This document shows, piece after piece, positions 18,865 through 29,444 of a stretch of DNA of 64,000 nt (position 1 is the stretch's first letter; every line of letters starts with the position of its first letter). The translations under genes were made by a program, and so were the position numbers. The notes beneath the pieces are model-generated. The model did not search any database and was not told where the DNA came from. It worked only from the letters and a program-made list of their open reading frames with translations. The DNA comes from Thiocapsa imhoffii (lineage in GTDB: Bacteria; Pseudomonadota; Gammaproteobacteria; Chromatiales; Chromatiaceae), in the NCBI RefSeq assembly GCF_016583985.1, contig NZ_NRSD01000012.1, forward strand, positions 62,001-126,000, in the 5' to 3' direction.

Positions 18865-19884
18865 ATGTTCAAGAATGTCCGTTTCTACCGCTTGGGGAGC
18901 CCATTTGGCCTCGCCGCCGACGAACTGGAGACGGCCCTTACCGCCGCTCGCTTCCGTCCCTGTGGTCCGATCGAGACCGCCACCATCGGTTGGTCACCAC
19001 CGCTCGGCGACAGTTCTACGGCACTGGTCCATGCGGTATCGGGTTGTTTCTTGATGTGTGCGCGCAAACAGGAGCGCCTGTTGCCGGCCGCCGCCATCAC
19101 CGAGGCGCTTGAGGAGCGCGTCGCCGACCTCGAGAACGCCGAGGCTCGCGATGTTGGGCGTGCCGAACGAAGGCGTCTGCGCGAACAGGTCATGAGTGAG
19201 ATGTTGCCGCGCGCCTTCACCCGCTCGCGGCGGACCCTGCTCTATGTCGACACCCAGGCGGGCTGGCTGGTGGTCGATGCGGCGAGCGACCGACAAGCGG
19301 AGGATGTGATCTCGCTGCTGCGCGAGACCATCGAGACGCTGCCGGCACGTCCACCGGCGCCGCGTCGTGAGCCACCGCGCGTGCTGACGGCGTGGCTCTT
19401 GAACGGCGATGCGCCACCGGACGTCGTGATCGGTGATGCCTGTGAGCTCCGCGATGCGAACGACACCGCGAGCTTGATCCGCTGTCGTGGTCAAGATCTG
19501 GCGAGCGACGAGATCCTCGCGCATCTGCGCGCCGGCAAGCAGGTCTTGAAGCTCGCCGTGAACTGGGACGACCGGCTCGATTTCGTGTTGGCCGAAGACC
19601 TTTCCTTGAAACGTTTGCGCATCACGGACGCCCTGCTCGCGGACCTGGACGATGGGGATCTCGAGCCGGCCGCGCGCCTGGATGCCGAGTTGGCGATCCT
19701 CGCACTCCAACTCCGCGAACTGATCGCGCGCTTGGATGCCCTGTTCGGGCTCGTTGCCGATGGGGAGGTGGCCGCAACAGCAGCGGACGCCAAGACACCC
19801 GCACCCGCACCAGCACCCCAGGACCTGGAGGCCACCCCGCAAGCGCCTCGTGCGGGTGGCGAAACGCCCCCCTGGGAAGACTGA
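18865..19884 (+). CDS. rdgC: Recombination-associated protein RdgC
   Basis: 339 aa. MFKNVRFYRLGSPF, then the FxPCGPIE region and MLPRAFTRSRRTLLYVD, are RdgC signatures. In E. coli RdgC forms a ring dimer around DNA and restrains RecA. The extreme C-terminus is a Pro/Ala-rich tail not needed for the fold. It is divergent from the CorB-like gene. Confidence 0.92.
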   Translation: MFKNVRFYRLGSPFGLAADELETALTAARFRPCGPIETATIGWSPPLGDSSTALVHAVSGCFLMCARKQERLLPAAAITEALEERVADLENAEARDVGRAERRRLREQVMSEMLPRAFTRSRRTLLYVDTQAGWLVVDAASDRQAEDVISLLRETIETLPARPPAPRREPPRVLTAWLLNGDAPPDVVIGDACELRDANDTASLIRCRGQDLASDEILAHLRAGKQVLKLAVNWDDRLDFVLAEDLSLKRLRITDALLADLDDGDLEPAARLDAELAILALQLRELIARLDALFGLVADGEVAATAADAKTPAPAPAPQDLEATPQAPRAGGETPPWED

Positions 19885-20000
19885 ACCCGGGTCGGCGCGG
19901 GTTTAGCAATCGCGCATGGCCGCAAGCGTCGGGCTCCGTCAGGATCCCGCAACCCGGCACGAGACGTGCCGATCGTGGCCGGAAGCGGGATCGCGGTCGG

Positions 20001-21254
20001 TCAATCCGCTGGCATCCTCGAACGATCGCTCGACCCCGCGGCATCCGTGGTGCGGCGATGTTGCAGGAAGAAACGCAACATCTCACGACTGGCATCAGGG
20101 CCACGCGCATCCGTATAGGAACCGGTGGGACTGCCACCGGACCAGGCGTGTCCGAGCCCGTGCAGCAGCCAGTGCTCGAGCCACACGCGCCCCTGCGGAT
20201 CACGAAAGCGTCGGCGGCGGTAGCGGATTCCCGCGGCACTCACGCCATGCTCGAGGGTTTCACGCAACCCGACCCCGCCTGTGACTTGGGCGATGATGTG
20301 CTCGGCATTGAGCGGATTCACCAGGGCGTCGTGGTCGCCATGAAAGACGATGCACGGGCGCGGCCGATCCCGCGGGATCGGGTCGGCGGCGGGCAGTCTG
20401 TCCGGTGTGATGCCATGGGCGGTGGTGGCGTCGACACCCTCGCGCATCGCCCGCATGGCGCTGGGCAGGTCTTGCGCGACCCCATGGGGCATACCGGAGT
20501 GAATGCCGATTGCCGCGTAGAGATCGGGATAGGCGAGGCCGAGGATCAGCGCGGTGGCGGCCCCCGCCGAGAGCCCGGCAACATAAACGCGCTCGGGATC
20601 GACGTTCAGTTCCTCGATCAATTCTCGTGTGATCCCGGCGAGCAGGGCCGGTTCGCCATGGTCGCGTTCCTGGTGTTCGGGACGAAACCAATTCCAGCAG
20701 TGCGTGGCGTTCGCGGATTCGGATTGTTCCGGATAGGCGATGAAGGCCAACTGCTCCTCGGCGAGGGAATTCATCCCGGTCCCGGCGGCAAAGTCATCGG
20801 CTGATTGGCTGCAGCCGTGCAGCATCAGCACCAGCGGCAGCGGCTCGCCGTGGGTCCCACTCGGGCGATAGAGTCGATAGGGAAGGGTGCCCGCGGCACC
20901 GCGATAGAGCCGCCGCTCGAAGTGGGCGCCCGGCGGAACCGGTGGCGGTGGCACGGGCGCGAACGGCGACCCTGGATGCCGTCGTTGCGCACCGACACCG
21001 CGCCGGATCCGTTGGAGCATCCCGAGCAGGGGGACGCTGTCGCCACGGGATCGATCCGGCTCTTCGAAGGGTTCAACAGCGGGGGTGGATGGCGCGGCAC
21101 CCCGGCTGTCCGTCCGCGGGGGGCGGTCCTCCGCCGCGCTGTCGGTCTGGTCTGCGGCAGGCTCGCCGCGCAGGAGCGCCATGGCCTCGCGCAGCCGGCC
21201 CAAGCGGGTGAGGCGTGTGACCTCGGCGAAGTCCACCGGCGGTTTCGGACTCAT
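20001..21254 (-). CDS. PHB-depolymerase-family esterase
   Basis: 417 aa from the ATG at 21254. The alpha/beta hydrolase core carries [20 protein letters not shown] (oxyanion region), the nucleophile elbow AGLSAGAAT, the catalytic Asp in [10 protein letters not shown] and the catalytic His in [11 protein letters not shown], as in the esterase/PHB depolymerase family. The first about 110 residues are a proline-rich linker preceded by a small helical segment ([20 protein letters not shown]) seen in intracellular members. No signal peptide is present, so it may act on intracellular polyhydroxyalkanoate. Its ATG overlaps the stop of the epimerase gene by 4 bp. Confidence 0.83.
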   Translation of the reverse strand: MSPKPPVDFAEVTRLTRLGRLREAMALLRGEPAADQTDSAAEDRPPRTDSRGAAPSTPAVEPFEEPDRSRGDSVPLLGMLQRIRRGVGAQRRHPGSPFAPVPPPPVPPGAHFERRLYRGAAGTLPYRLYRPSGTHGEPLPLVLMLHGCSQSADDFAAGTGMNSLAEEQLAFIAYPEQSESANATHCWNWFRPEHQERDHGEPALLAGITRELIEELNVDPERVYVAGLSAGAATALILGLAYPDLYAAIGIHSGMPHGVAQDLPSAMRAMREGVDATTAHGITPDRLPAADPIPRDRPRPCIVFHGDHDALVNPLNAEHIIAQVTGGVGLRETLEHGVSAAGIRYRRRRFRDPQGRVWLEHWLLHGLGHAWSGGSPTGSYTDARGPDASREMLRFFLQHRRTTDAAGSSDRSRMPAD

Positions 21255-22258
21255 ACCCGGTAGAAGCCACGATACCATTCGACGAAGCGGGCGACCCCTT
21301 CGGCAACCGGCGTGGCGGGGCAATATCCCGTATCACGGACCAGATCGGCGACATCGGCATAGGTGTCGGGGACATCGCCTGGTTGCAGGGGGAGGAGGTT
21401 CATCTCGGCCTTGCGGCCCAGCGCCACCTCAAGCAGACGGATGTACTCCATCAATTCGACGGGCGTGTTGTTGCCGATGTTGTAGATCTTGTAGGGCGCG
21501 CGACTGGTTGCCGGGTCGGGTTGCGCACTGGACCAGTCCGGGTCGCCGTTGGGCACACGATCGAGCACGCGGATCACGCCCTCGACGATGTCATCGATGA
21601 AGGTGAAATCGCGTCGGTGCTTGCCATAGTTGAAGACCTCGATCGGCTCGCCAGCGAGGATGGCCCGGGTGAACTTGAATAGGGCCATGTCCGGGCGTCC
21701 CCAGGGTCCGTAGACGGTGAAGAAGCGCAAACCGGTGGTTGGCAGTCGGTAGAGATGGCTGTAGGTGTGGGCCATCAATTCATTCGCCTTCTTGCTCGCG
21801 GCATAAAGGCTGACGGGATGATCGACGTTGTGATGAACCGAGAAGGGCATGACGGTGTTGGCGCCATAGACCGAGCTGCTTGAGGCATAGACCAGGTGCT
21901 CGACCGCGTTGTGCCGACACCCTTCGAGGATGTGCGCGAAGCCCGTGAGGTTGGTGTTGACATAGGCCATCGGATTCTCGATCGAGTAGCGCACCCCGGC
22001 CTGGGCCGCGAGGTGCACGACCCGCGCTGGGCGGTGCAAGGCGAAGAGCTCGCGCAGGCGCTCGCCGTCCTCGATATCGACCCGCTCGTCGACGAATCCC
22101 GCCATCGAGCGCGTGCGCGCGAGTCGTGCCTCCTTGAGGGCGACGTCATAATAATCGTTGAGATTGTCGATGCCGATGACCTCGTCCCCACGCGCGAGGA
22201 GCCGCAAGGATAGGGCCGAGCCGATAAAACCGGCACTGCCGGTCACCATGACTTTCAT
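21251..22258 (-). CDS. NAD-dependent sugar-nucleotide epimerase, UDP-glucuronate 4-epimerase-like
   Basis: 335 aa. Extended SDR with [10 protein letters not shown] (NAD-binding GxxGxxG), the catalytic YxxxK in YAASKKANE, and [15 protein letters not shown], typical of UDP-glucuronate 4-epimerases that feed capsule or LPS synthesis. [12 protein letters not shown] and YNIGNN are also conserved. No other polysaccharide gene lies beside it; it is translationally coupled to the esterase gene, an odd pairing. The precise substrate is inferred from similarity only. Confidence 0.88.
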   Translation of the reverse strand: MKVMVTGSAGFIGSALSLRLLARGDEVIGIDNLNDYYDVALKEARLARTRSMAGFVDERVDIEDGERLRELFALHRPARVVHLAAQAGVRYSIENPMAYVNTNLTGFAHILEGCRHNAVEHLVYASSSSVYGANTVMPFSVHHNVDHPVSLYAASKKANELMAHTYSHLYRLPTTGLRFFTVYGPWGRPDMALFKFTRAILAGEPIEVFNYGKHRRDFTFIDDIVEGVIRVLDRVPNGDPDWSSAQPDPATSRAPYKIYNIGNNTPVELMEYIRLLEVALGRKAEMNLLPLQPGDVPDTYADVADLVRDTGYCPATPVAEGVARFVEWYRGFYRV

Positions 22259-22282
22259 CTGCGCTCCTCCGGGTGGTGCACC

Positions 22283-23962
22283 TCAAGATGCCCAGCCGAG
22301 CATCTCGGTGGCATGGGCACGGGTGCGTTCGGTGATCTTGGTCCCGCCCAGCATGCGGGCGATTTCATCGATGCGTGCTGGGGCATCGAGTGGTTCGATC
22401 CGGGTGTGGGTCTGGCCGTCGAAAGTTTCCTTGCGCACGCGCAACTGGTGGTGCGCCTGGGCGGCGACCTGCGGCAGATGAGTGACGCAGAGGATTTGGC
22501 GCGCGTCGCCCAAGCGCCGCAGCAAGCGCCCGACGATCTCGGCCACACCGCCGCCGATGCCGACATCGACCTCGTCGAAGACCAGGGTGGGGACACTGCC
22601 GCACTCGGCCGTGGCGACCTGAATCGCCAGGCTGATGCGCGAGAGTTCACCGCCCGAGGCCACCTTGGCCAGCGGCTGCAGGGGTTGGCCGGGATTGGCA
22701 CTGACCAGGAAGGCGATGCGCTCGAGCCCTGCGGCGCTCGCCCGCGCGGGGTCGAGGGCGCTGATCTCGATGGTGAACCGCCCGCCCACCATGCCGAGTT
22801 GCTGCATGGTGTCACTCACGGTCTGGCTCAGTCGCTCGCCCGCCGCGATGCGTGCGCGGCTCAGTTGCTGGGCCTGCTCGAGAAAGGTCGCGAGCGCGGC
22901 ATCGCGTGCCGCGCGCACCTCCCCGAGCTGCAGATCGACCTGTTCGAGGTCCGCGAGTTCATCGCGTCGGGTCTCGAGCGCCTCCGGCAACAAGGTCGGT
23001 AGGACGCGATACTTGCGCGCGAGATCGTGGATCTGCAGCAACCGGGTCTCGACGGCGTCACGGGCCGCCTGATCGATCTCGAGCCCGTCGAGATAGTGCC
23101 GGAGGCTGCTCGCCGCCTCGCCGAGGTGAATGGCCGCGGTCTCGAGCAGGTCCCGCGGTTCGGCGAGCAGCGTGTCGATCTCGGCGAGTTCGACGAGGTC
23201 CGCGCCGGCGGCACGCAACTGATCGACGAGCGCGGGCTCGGCCTCGGAGAGCAGCTGCAGGATGCCTGAGGTCTTCTCCTGCAGATGGCCAAGATGACTC
23301 AGCCGGCGTTGTTCCTGATCGAGTTCCGTCAACTCGTCCGCGCTCAGGGCCAGCGCACTCAGTTCTTCGACCTCGAAGCGCAGCAGCTCGAGCCGATCGG
23401 CACGGTCCTGGCGCGCCACCTCGAGCGCGTCGCACTGCTGCGCCTGGTGCCGATAGTCACGAAAGGCTGTCGCGACCGCCGCGACGAGGGCGTGGTGACC
23501 GGCGTAGGCATCGAGTAATTCGCGCTGAGCCTGGGCGCGCAGGAGCGACTGATGCGCGTGTTGACCATGGACGTCGACGAGTCGATCGCCGAGTTCGCGC
23601 AGTTGCGAGCTGGTCGCGGGATGGCCGTTGACATAGGCACGCGAGCGGCCGTCGCGCACGATCAAACGTCGCACCAAGCAGCTCGTCGGGTGCGTGTCGT
23701 CATCCTCGAGCGCCTGGTCGCGCAACCAGGCCGCGGCAGCGGGAACCGCGCCGAGATCGAAATTTGCCACGATCTCGGCGCGCTCACACCCAGCTCGGAT
23801 CATGCTGGCATCCGCCTTATCACCCAGCGCGAGGCCGAGTGCGTCGATCATGATGGATTTGCCCGCGCCGGTCTCGCCGGTGAGCGCGGTCAGACCGGCC
23901 GCGCACTCCAGTTCGAGTGTGCTCACGATGGCGAGGTCTTTGACGAGTAACTGGATCAGCAT
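22283..23962 (-). CDS. recN: DNA repair protein RecN
   Basis: 559 aa, the usual RecN length. Walker A GETGAGKS at 29-36 follows MLIQLLVKDLAIV; the central coiled coil runs from about 160 to 360; near the C-terminus are the ABC signature region KVASGGELSRISLA and Walker B TLVFDEVDVGIGGG. RecN is an SMC-like ATPase that acts at double-strand breaks. It lies 21 bp downstream of nadK on the same strand. Confidence 0.96.
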   Translation of the reverse strand: MLIQLLVKDLAIVSTLELECAAGLTALTGETGAGKSIMIDALGLALGDKADASMIRAGCERAEIVANFDLGAVPAAAAWLRDQALEDDDTHPTSCLVRRLIVRDGRSRAYVNGHPATSSQLRELGDRLVDVHGQHAHQSLLRAQAQRELLDAYAGHHALVAAVATAFRDYRHQAQQCDALEVARQDRADRLELLRFEVEELSALALSADELTELDQEQRRLSHLGHLQEKTSGILQLLSEAEPALVDQLRAAGADLVELAEIDTLLAEPRDLLETAAIHLGEAASSLRHYLDGLEIDQAARDAVETRLLQIHDLARKYRVLPTLLPEALETRRDELADLEQVDLQLGEVRAARDAALATFLEQAQQLSRARIAAGERLSQTVSDTMQQLGMVGGRFTIEISALDPARASAAGLERIAFLVSANPGQPLQPLAKVASGGELSRISLAIQVATAECGSVPTLVFDEVDVGIGGGVAEIVGRLLRRLGDARQILCVTHLPQVAAQAHHQLRVRKETFDGQTHTRIEPLDAPARIDEIARMLGGTKITERTRAHATEMLGWAS

Positions 23963-23983
23963 CGCGGGGGATCCGGCACGGGT

Positions 23984-24877
23984 TCAGCTCGGGGTCGACC
24001 GGTGGTGGCCGCCCCACCCAAGCTTGGCGCGCAGCAGGTGGTAATGATCGTGCCCTCGCGGATGGAGCAGATGGGCCCAATGATGATGGCGCTGGATCTC
24101 GATCCAGCCACGCGGTGGCAACTGCACGTCGGTTTGACCGTCGCAGGTCACCTGCACATGGCCCTGGTCGAGATCGCGGACCCGCAGGCGGATGCAGCGA
24201 TCGCCAGGCACCACGAGCGGTCGGTTGCTGAGATCATGCGGGCAGATGGGAACCAACAAGAGGGCGTCGAGCGCCGGATCCACCAGCGGGCCACCACCTG
24301 ACAGGGCATAGGCGGTCGAGCCCGTCGGCGTCGCAATGATGAGACCATCGGAACGCTGTGCGGCGACGAAGACCCCGTCGACCTCGACCTCGACCTCGAT
24401 CATGCGTGCCGTGTTCCACTTGTGCACGACGACATCGTTCAGGGCCGAATAACTGCGATTTAGACCATCATCCGCAATCACGCGGACGCTGAGCATGGCG
24501 CGCCGGTCGGTTTGGTATTCACCGGCCAGGATCGGATCGAGCGCCGACTCGATATCCCGTGGCGAGACATCAACCAGGAAACCGAGGCGACCCAGGTTGA
24601 TCCCCACCAGCGGCACGCCATGCTCGGCCGTGGCCCGGGCGGCGTGCAGGAGGGTCCCGTCGCCGCCGACGACGACCATGAGGTCGCAGCGGGTGCATAA
24701 TTCCAAAAGGGGCAGCGCCGTGCCAACAGCGGTGCCGAGGAGGTGGGCGCTCTCGGCATCGAGCAGCACCTGCAGTTGGCGCGCGCGCAGATGTGACCAG
24801 AGACGCCGTAGGGTTCCCCTGACCCGCTCGGGGTCACCTTGCTTGGCGATGATGCCGACGCAGTTGAATTGCGGCAT
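23984..24877 (-). CDS. nadK: NAD kinase
   Basis: 297 aa from the ATG at 24877, preceded by TTAAGGAATCC; the frame upstream is not conserved. The family motifs are GGDGTLLHAAR (catalytic), NLGRLGFL and SDGLIIATPTGSTAYALSGGGP. The enzyme phosphorylates NAD to NADP in the cytoplasm. It is divergent from hrcA and forms a nadK-recN pair common in gammaproteobacteria. Confidence 0.95.
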   Translation of the reverse strand: MPQFNCVGIIAKQGDPERVRGTLRRLWSHLRARQLQVLLDAESAHLLGTAVGTALPLLELCTRCDLMVVVGGDGTLLHAARATAEHGVPLVGINLGRLGFLVDVSPRDIESALDPILAGEYQTDRRAMLSVRVIADDGLNRSYSALNDVVVHKWNTARMIEVEVEVDGVFVAAQRSDGLIIATPTGSTAYALSGGGPLVDPALDALLLVPICPHDLSNRPLVVPGDRCIRLRVRDLDQGHVQVTCDGQTDVQLPPRGWIEIQRHHHWAHLLHPRGHDHYHLLRAKLGWGGHHRSTPS

Positions 24878-25154
24878 GGATTCCTTAACCAAGGCCCAGT
24901 CGGTGCGGGGCTCGTCTTGGGCCATGAAATGTCGCGGCCATGAGACCTCGTGACGGTGGCCGTCGCGCGCAGGCAACGGCGATCGCTCATCTCGTGCTCA
25001 CCCATACGCCACCTCGCATCACCGAGTGAGGGCGCTCGCCGCGCGCGATGGCCCTGATGATCCACCGAGAGTGGCGCCCATCGTCAAGGGAGTATGGACA
25101 GCACCTTTAAGCTAGCATGCGCGTTGCCACGCGCCAATAGGCATGCTGCGAGCC

Positions 25155-25183
25155 TTGACAGCTTCATGGCGAAACCCTAAATT
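25155..25183 (+). promoter_or_regulatory. Sigma-70 promoter of hrcA
   Basis: A perfect TTGACA at 25155-25160, 17-bp spacer and TAAATT at 25178-25183. The CIRCE operator starts 7 bp downstream, so bound HrcA would cover the transcription start. Confidence 0.7.
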
Positions 25184-25189
25184 GCGGTG

Positions 25190-25216
25190 TTAGCACTCTC
25201 AGTTGGTGAGTGCTAA
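25190..25216. promoter_or_regulatory. CIRCE operator (HrcA-binding inverted repeat)
   Basis: TTAGCACTC - 9 bp - GAGTGCTAA, a perfect match to the CIRCE consensus. It lies between the promoter and hrcA and indicates HrcA-mediated repression of hrcA and probably of the downstream heat-shock genes. Confidence 0.95.
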
Positions 25217-25232
25217 ATCGTGACACAGCAGG

Positions 25233-26360
25233 TTGGGACTCCACGCTGGCGACCAGGTTCGTCGCCAGCGCGGTGCGGATGAACGTCGGATTGCACGGCA
25301 GACGACCTTGACCAGCGAGATCCATCAGAACGAAAACCGCGTCAGCGACCGCGCATTGCATTTCCTGAAAGTGCTTGTGGAGCGCTATATCCGCGAGGGA
25401 CAACCCGTGGGTTCGCGCACCCTGGCGAAGGATACCGGCCTCGATTTGAGCCCGGCGACCGTGCGCAATGTGATGTCCGATCTCGAGGACATGGGACTTG
25501 TTATCTCGCCGCACACCTCCGCGGGGCGGATCCCAACCGTTGCCGGTTATCGTTTGTTTGTCGATTCGTTGCTCACGGTGCGCCCCCCCTCGGATGACGA
25601 CATTGCCAATCTGCGCACCCGGTTCGAGGGGCCAGCCGATGCGAAACAACTCATCGAGACCGCCTCGATGCTCTTGTCTGGCATCACGCATCTGGCTGGG
25701 GTGGTCATGATGCCGCGCCACGAACGACACGTGTTTCGTCAAATCGAGTTACTGCCTTTGGCGGGGACGCGGGTGCTGGCCATTCTGGTCACGAGCGACG
25801 GTGAAGTGCACAACCGCATCATCGCAACCGAACGCCAGTTTAGCCCCGCGCAACTCGAGCAGACCGCGAATTATCTCAATGAGATCTTCACGGGCCAGGA
25901 TCTGCGCGATGTCCGCAAACGGCTGGTGGAAGATCTCAAGCATACGCATCAGAACATGGACCAATTGATGACGCGTGCGATCCTGTTGGCTCACGAGGTG
26001 GTCGAGTCCGCGGAGCAGAAGGACGACTGTTTCATCGCCGGCCAAACCAACTTAATGGGGTTCGGCGAATTGGCGAGTTTGGAGCGCCTGCGGCAACTCT
26101 TTGATGCCTTCAACGAAAAACGCGAGATCTTGCACATCCTCGATCGCTGCATCGCGGCCGATGGGGTCCAGATCTTCATCGGCGAGGAATCCGGTTACGC
26201 GCTCCTCGATGATTGCAGCGTCGTGACGCAAACCTACCGGGTCGATGATCAGGTCGTTGGGGTGCTGGGCGTCATCGGTCCGACGCGGATGGATTACCAG
26301 CGGGTCATCCCGATCGTGGATGTAACCGCGCGGCTGCTCGCGGCCGCCCTCAGACAATAA
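25233..26360 (+). CDS. hrcA: Heat-inducible transcription repressor HrcA
   Basis: Up to 375 aa. The winged-helix N-terminus (LVERYIREGQPVGSRTLA, SPATVRNVMSDLEDMGL, HTSAGRIPT) and the GAF-like dimerisation domain are typical. The start is doubtful: a TTG at 25233 opens the longest frame, but the family normally starts close to the ALHFLKVLVERY segment, so a TTG at 25308 is equally possible. HrcA binds CIRCE, with its folding dependent on GroEL. First gene of the hrcA-grpE-dnaK-dnaJ cluster. Confidence 0.93.
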   Translation: MGLHAGDQVRRQRGADERRIARQTTLTSEIHQNENRVSDRALHFLKVLVERYIREGQPVGSRTLAKDTGLDLSPATVRNVMSDLEDMGLVISPHTSAGRIPTVAGYRLFVDSLLTVRPPSDDDIANLRTRFEGPADAKQLIETASMLLSGITHLAGVVMMPRHERHVFRQIELLPLAGTRVLAILVTSDGEVHNRIIATERQFSPAQLEQTANYLNEIFTGQDLRDVRKRLVEDLKHTHQNMDQLMTRAILLAHEVVESAEQKDDCFIAGQTNLMGFGELASLERLRQLFDAFNEKREILHILDRCIAADGVQIFIGEESGYALLDDCSVVTQTYRVDDQVVGVLGVIGPTRMDYQRVIPIVDVTARLLAAALRQ

Positions 26361-26437
26361 CGTTAAGGTGATTTAGGCCCGTCGCCGAAGCCAGTTGCGG
26401 CACGCGGCGAGGGTCGTTTCGAATTAGGAGAGCGTGA

Positions 26438-27043
26438 ATGAAAACGGATTCAGCGAAGCAGACTGACGCAACCGAACAGTCGCCGCTAGAGGATACGCCA
26501 CAGGAAGAAGCCATACTGGAAGACCCCGCGCGGGCGGCGGCCGAGCACGCGGACGCGCCGGTGCCGACGTTCGAGCAGGTCCAGGCCGACCTCGCCGCGG
26601 CGCAGGCCGAACTCGAGGGTCTGCGCGACCAGGGCCTGCGGGTCCGCGCCGAGATGGAGAATCTCCGCCGCCGCCACACCCTTGAGTTGGAGAAGGCGCA
26701 CAAGTACGCGCTCGACAGTTTTGTGCGCGAGCTGTTGCAGGTCCGTGACAGCCTGGAACTCGGACAGGCGGCGGCTCTGGCGGCGAACGCTGACGTCGAG
26801 AAGATCCGCGAGGGTCAGGAGCTGACACTTAAGCTCATGAGCGATGTGATGACGCGTTTTGGTGTGAACTGCGTCGACCCGCTCGACGAGCCGTTCGACC
26901 CGGAGTATCACCAGGCGATGTCGCTTCAGCCACGCGATGATGTGCCGCCCAACACCGTCGTGACGGTCATTCAAAAGGGCTACACCCTCAACGGTCGGTT
27001 GGTGCGCCCGGCCCTCGTCATGGTTTCGCAACAAGGTGCCTGA
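26438..27043 (+). CDS. grpE: Nucleotide exchange factor GrpE
   Basis: 201 aa; AGGAGAG precedes the ATG. A long N-terminal coiled coil (about 40-95), MENLRRRHTLELEKAHKYAL, and a beta domain with NTVVTVIQKGYTLNGRLVRPALV are the family hallmarks. GrpE releases ADP from DnaK. The acidic, low-complexity first 40 residues are usual. Confidence 0.95.
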   Translation: MKTDSAKQTDATEQSPLEDTPQEEAILEDPARAAAEHADAPVPTFEQVQADLAAAQAELEGLRDQGLRVRAEMENLRRRHTLELEKAHKYALDSFVRELLQVRDSLELGQAAALAANADVEKIREGQELTLKLMSDVMTRFGVNCVDPLDEPFDPEYHQAMSLQPRDDVPPNTVVTVIQKGYTLNGRLVRPALVMVSQQGA

Positions 27044-27145
27044 GTGCCGCTTGAAGCCACTTGAAGCCACTTGAGTTCCACCCAAACGTCTGGGGCAATT
27101 CAACACCGGTCCAGGTCCGAACAACACATTTTTTGGAGAATCATT

Positions 27146-29083
27146 ATGGGTAAAATCATTGGTATCGACCTCGGGACGACAAATTCATGCGTCGCGGTCA
27201 TGGAAGGCGACTCGGTTCGTGTGATCGAGAACGCCGAGGGCGATCGGACGACGCCGTCCATCGTTGCCTACACGGGTGAGGGTGAAGTGCTTGTCGGTCA
27301 GTCCGCGAAGCGTCAGGCGGTCACCAATCCAGCCAACACGCTCTTTGCCATTAAGCGCCTGATCGGGCGGCGCTTCGAGGACAGCGTGGTCAGCAAGGAC
27401 AAGGACATGGTCCCCTACAAAATCGTCAAGGCCGACAATGGCGATGCCTGGGTGGAGATCAACGGCAAGAAGATGGCCCCGCCCGAGATTTCGGCCAAGG
27501 TCTTACAGAAGATGAAGAAGACCGCCGAGGACTATCTCGGTACCCAGGTGACCGAAGCCGTGATCACGGTTCCCGCCTATTTCAACGACTCGCAGCGCCA
27601 AGCCACCAAGGATGCGGGCCGCATCGCCGGACTCGAGGTCAAGCGCATCATCAACGAGCCGACCGCGGCGGCGCTCGCCTACGGGATGGACAAGAAGCGC
27701 GGTGATCAGAAGATCGCCGTCTACGACCTCGGTGGCGGCACCTTCGACGTCTCCATCATCGAGATCGCGGAAATCGAGGGCGAGCACCAGTTCGAGGTGC
27801 TCTCGACCAATGGGGATACCTTTCTCGGTGGCGAGGACTTCGATCTGCGCGTGATCGACTTCCTGGTGGCGGATTTCAAAAAGAGCCAGGGCATCGATCT
27901 GCGTAATGATCCGCTCGCGCTGCAGCGTCTGAAAGAGGCCGCGGAGAAGGCGAAAATCGAACTGTCCTCGAGTCAGCAGACCGACATCAATCTGCCCTAC
28001 ATCACGGCCGACCAGTCCGGGGCAAAGCATCTCAACGTCAAGCTGACGCGTGCGAAGCTCGAGTCCTTAGTCGAGGAACTCGTCGATCGCACCATCGAGC
28101 CCTGTCGGATCGCGCTCAAGGATGCCGGACTGACGGCGGGTGAGGTCGACGAGGTGATCCTGGTCGGTGGCCAAACCCGGATGCCGAAGGTGCAGGCGAA
28201 GGTCGAGGAGTTCTTTGGCAAGACACCGCGGCGGGATGTTAACCCCGACGAGGCCGTGGCCATCGGGGCGGCGATCCAGGGCGGCGTGCTCGGCGGTGAG
28301 GTGAAGGACGTCCTCTTGCTCGACGTCACGCCCTTGTCGCTCGGTATCGAGACGCTCGGTGGTGTCATGACCAAGCTGATCGAGAAGAACACCACGATTC
28401 CGACCTCGGCGCAGCAGGTGTTCTCGACCGCGGACGACAATCAGACCGCCGTCACCGTGCATGTGCTCCAGGGCGAGCGTGAGCGGGCCGTCCACAACAA
28501 GTCGCTCGGCCGCTTCGACCTCAGTGATATTCCCTTAGCGCCGCGCGGGGTCCCGCAGATCGAGGTGAAATTCGATATCGATGCCAATGGCATCCTGCAT
28601 GTCTCGGCGAAGGACAAGGCGACCGGGAAGGAACAGTCGATCGTCATCAAGGCGTCCTCGGGACTTTCCGATGATGAGATCGCGAAGATGGTCAAGGATG
28701 CCGAGGCGCATGCCGAGGAAGACCGCCAGTTCCATGCGCTGGTGGCCGCACGCAATCATGCCGACACCATGATCCATGCGACGCGCAAGTCCATGGAGCA
28801 GCTCGGCGAGAAGATCGACCCGAACGAGAAGACGGCGATCGAGGCGGCCATCAAGGAACTCGAAGAGGTGATGGCGGGTGAGGACAAGGAGCGGATCGAA
28901 ACCCTGACCCAAGCCCTTGCCGACACCTCGGCGAAGATGGCCGAACGGGTCTATGCCCAGAGTGCGCCGGGCGGCGATGCGGCGTCATCCGCTACGGGGA
29001 CGTCCGAGGGGGCATCCGCGGGTACTCAGCGTGACGATGTCGTCGACGCCGAGTTCGAAGAAGTCAAGGACGAGAAGAAATGA
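27146..29083 (+). CDS. dnaK: Chaperone protein DnaK (Hsp70)
   Basis: 645 aa. [20 protein letters not shown] opens the actin-like ATPase; [26 protein letters not shown] and [14 protein letters not shown] are present; the substrate domain carries [17 protein letters not shown]; the tail ends in the EEVKDEKK lid. The start follows TTGGAGA. Just upstream (about 27050-27075) a CTTGAAGCCA unit is repeated almost three times; it resembles sigma-32 -35 elements (CTTGAA), but no matching -10 could be fixed. Confidence 0.98.
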   Translation: MGKIIGIDLGTTNSCVAVMEGDSVRVIENAEGDRTTPSIVAYTGEGEVLVGQSAKRQAVTNPANTLFAIKRLIGRRFEDSVVSKDKDMVPYKIVKADNGDAWVEINGKKMAPPEISAKVLQKMKKTAEDYLGTQVTEAVITVPAYFNDSQRQATKDAGRIAGLEVKRIINEPTAAALAYGMDKKRGDQKIAVYDLGGGTFDVSIIEIAEIEGEHQFEVLSTNGDTFLGGEDFDLRVIDFLVADFKKSQGIDLRNDPLALQRLKEAAEKAKIELSSSQQTDINLPYITADQSGAKHLNVKLTRAKLESLVEELVDRTIEPCRIALKDAGLTAGEVDEVILVGGQTRMPKVQAKVEEFFGKTPRRDVNPDEAVAIGAAIQGGVLGGEVKDVLLLDVTPLSLGIETLGGVMTKLIEKNTTIPTSAQQVFSTADDNQTAVTVHVLQGERERAVHNKSLGRFDLSDIPLAPRGVPQIEVKFDIDANGILHVSAKDKATGKEQSIVIKASSGLSDDEIAKMVKDAEAHAEEDRQFHALVAARNHADTMIHATRKSMEQLGEKIDPNEKTAIEAAIKELEEVMAGEDKERIETLTQALADTSAKMAERVYAQSAPGGDAASSATGTSEGASAGTQRDDVVDAEFEEVKDEKK

Positions 29084-29444
29084 GCTGAACGCAGGAGCGA
29101 TTCTAAGCGCGTCATACCTGGCCTCCAGGGCGTCGGCCCCGTGAGTTCGGTGCCAGGCATGGCGCGTCAGCCCCGGAACGTCTCAGGCGATCGGTGGCGT
29201 CAAGGTGGGATCACCGCACGATTAGGTTCTTGCCGCGCGGTGTGATCCCGATTTCCAACGCAAGATCGACGAGCGGATGGTCGTGATCGGGTTCCCCTCC
29301 GTGCGACCTGGCAGCGTGTGGCACTCGTGATTGACGCCTCGATGTCGCCGTCCGATCAACCCGGCTCGGCATCCGCACGAGCGCGGTCAACGAGCGCCAC
29401 CGTCGTCCGGGGCGTGGGTTAAGCTCGGTGTCTGGACGAATCCA
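29084..29444. other. Intergenic region dnaK-dnaJ
   Basis: 361 bp with no supported gene. The minus strand around 29211-29310 reads like a coding remnant (an in-frame tail ending in ITPRGKNLIVR before a stop), but nothing before it is recognisable. No clear terminator after dnaK. Confidence 0.35.

Noticed and set aside
27048..27075. Near-triplicate CTTGAAGCCA as sigma-32 promoters of dnaK
   Set aside because: The -35-like element is present, but no CCCCAT-type -10 at proper spacing was found.
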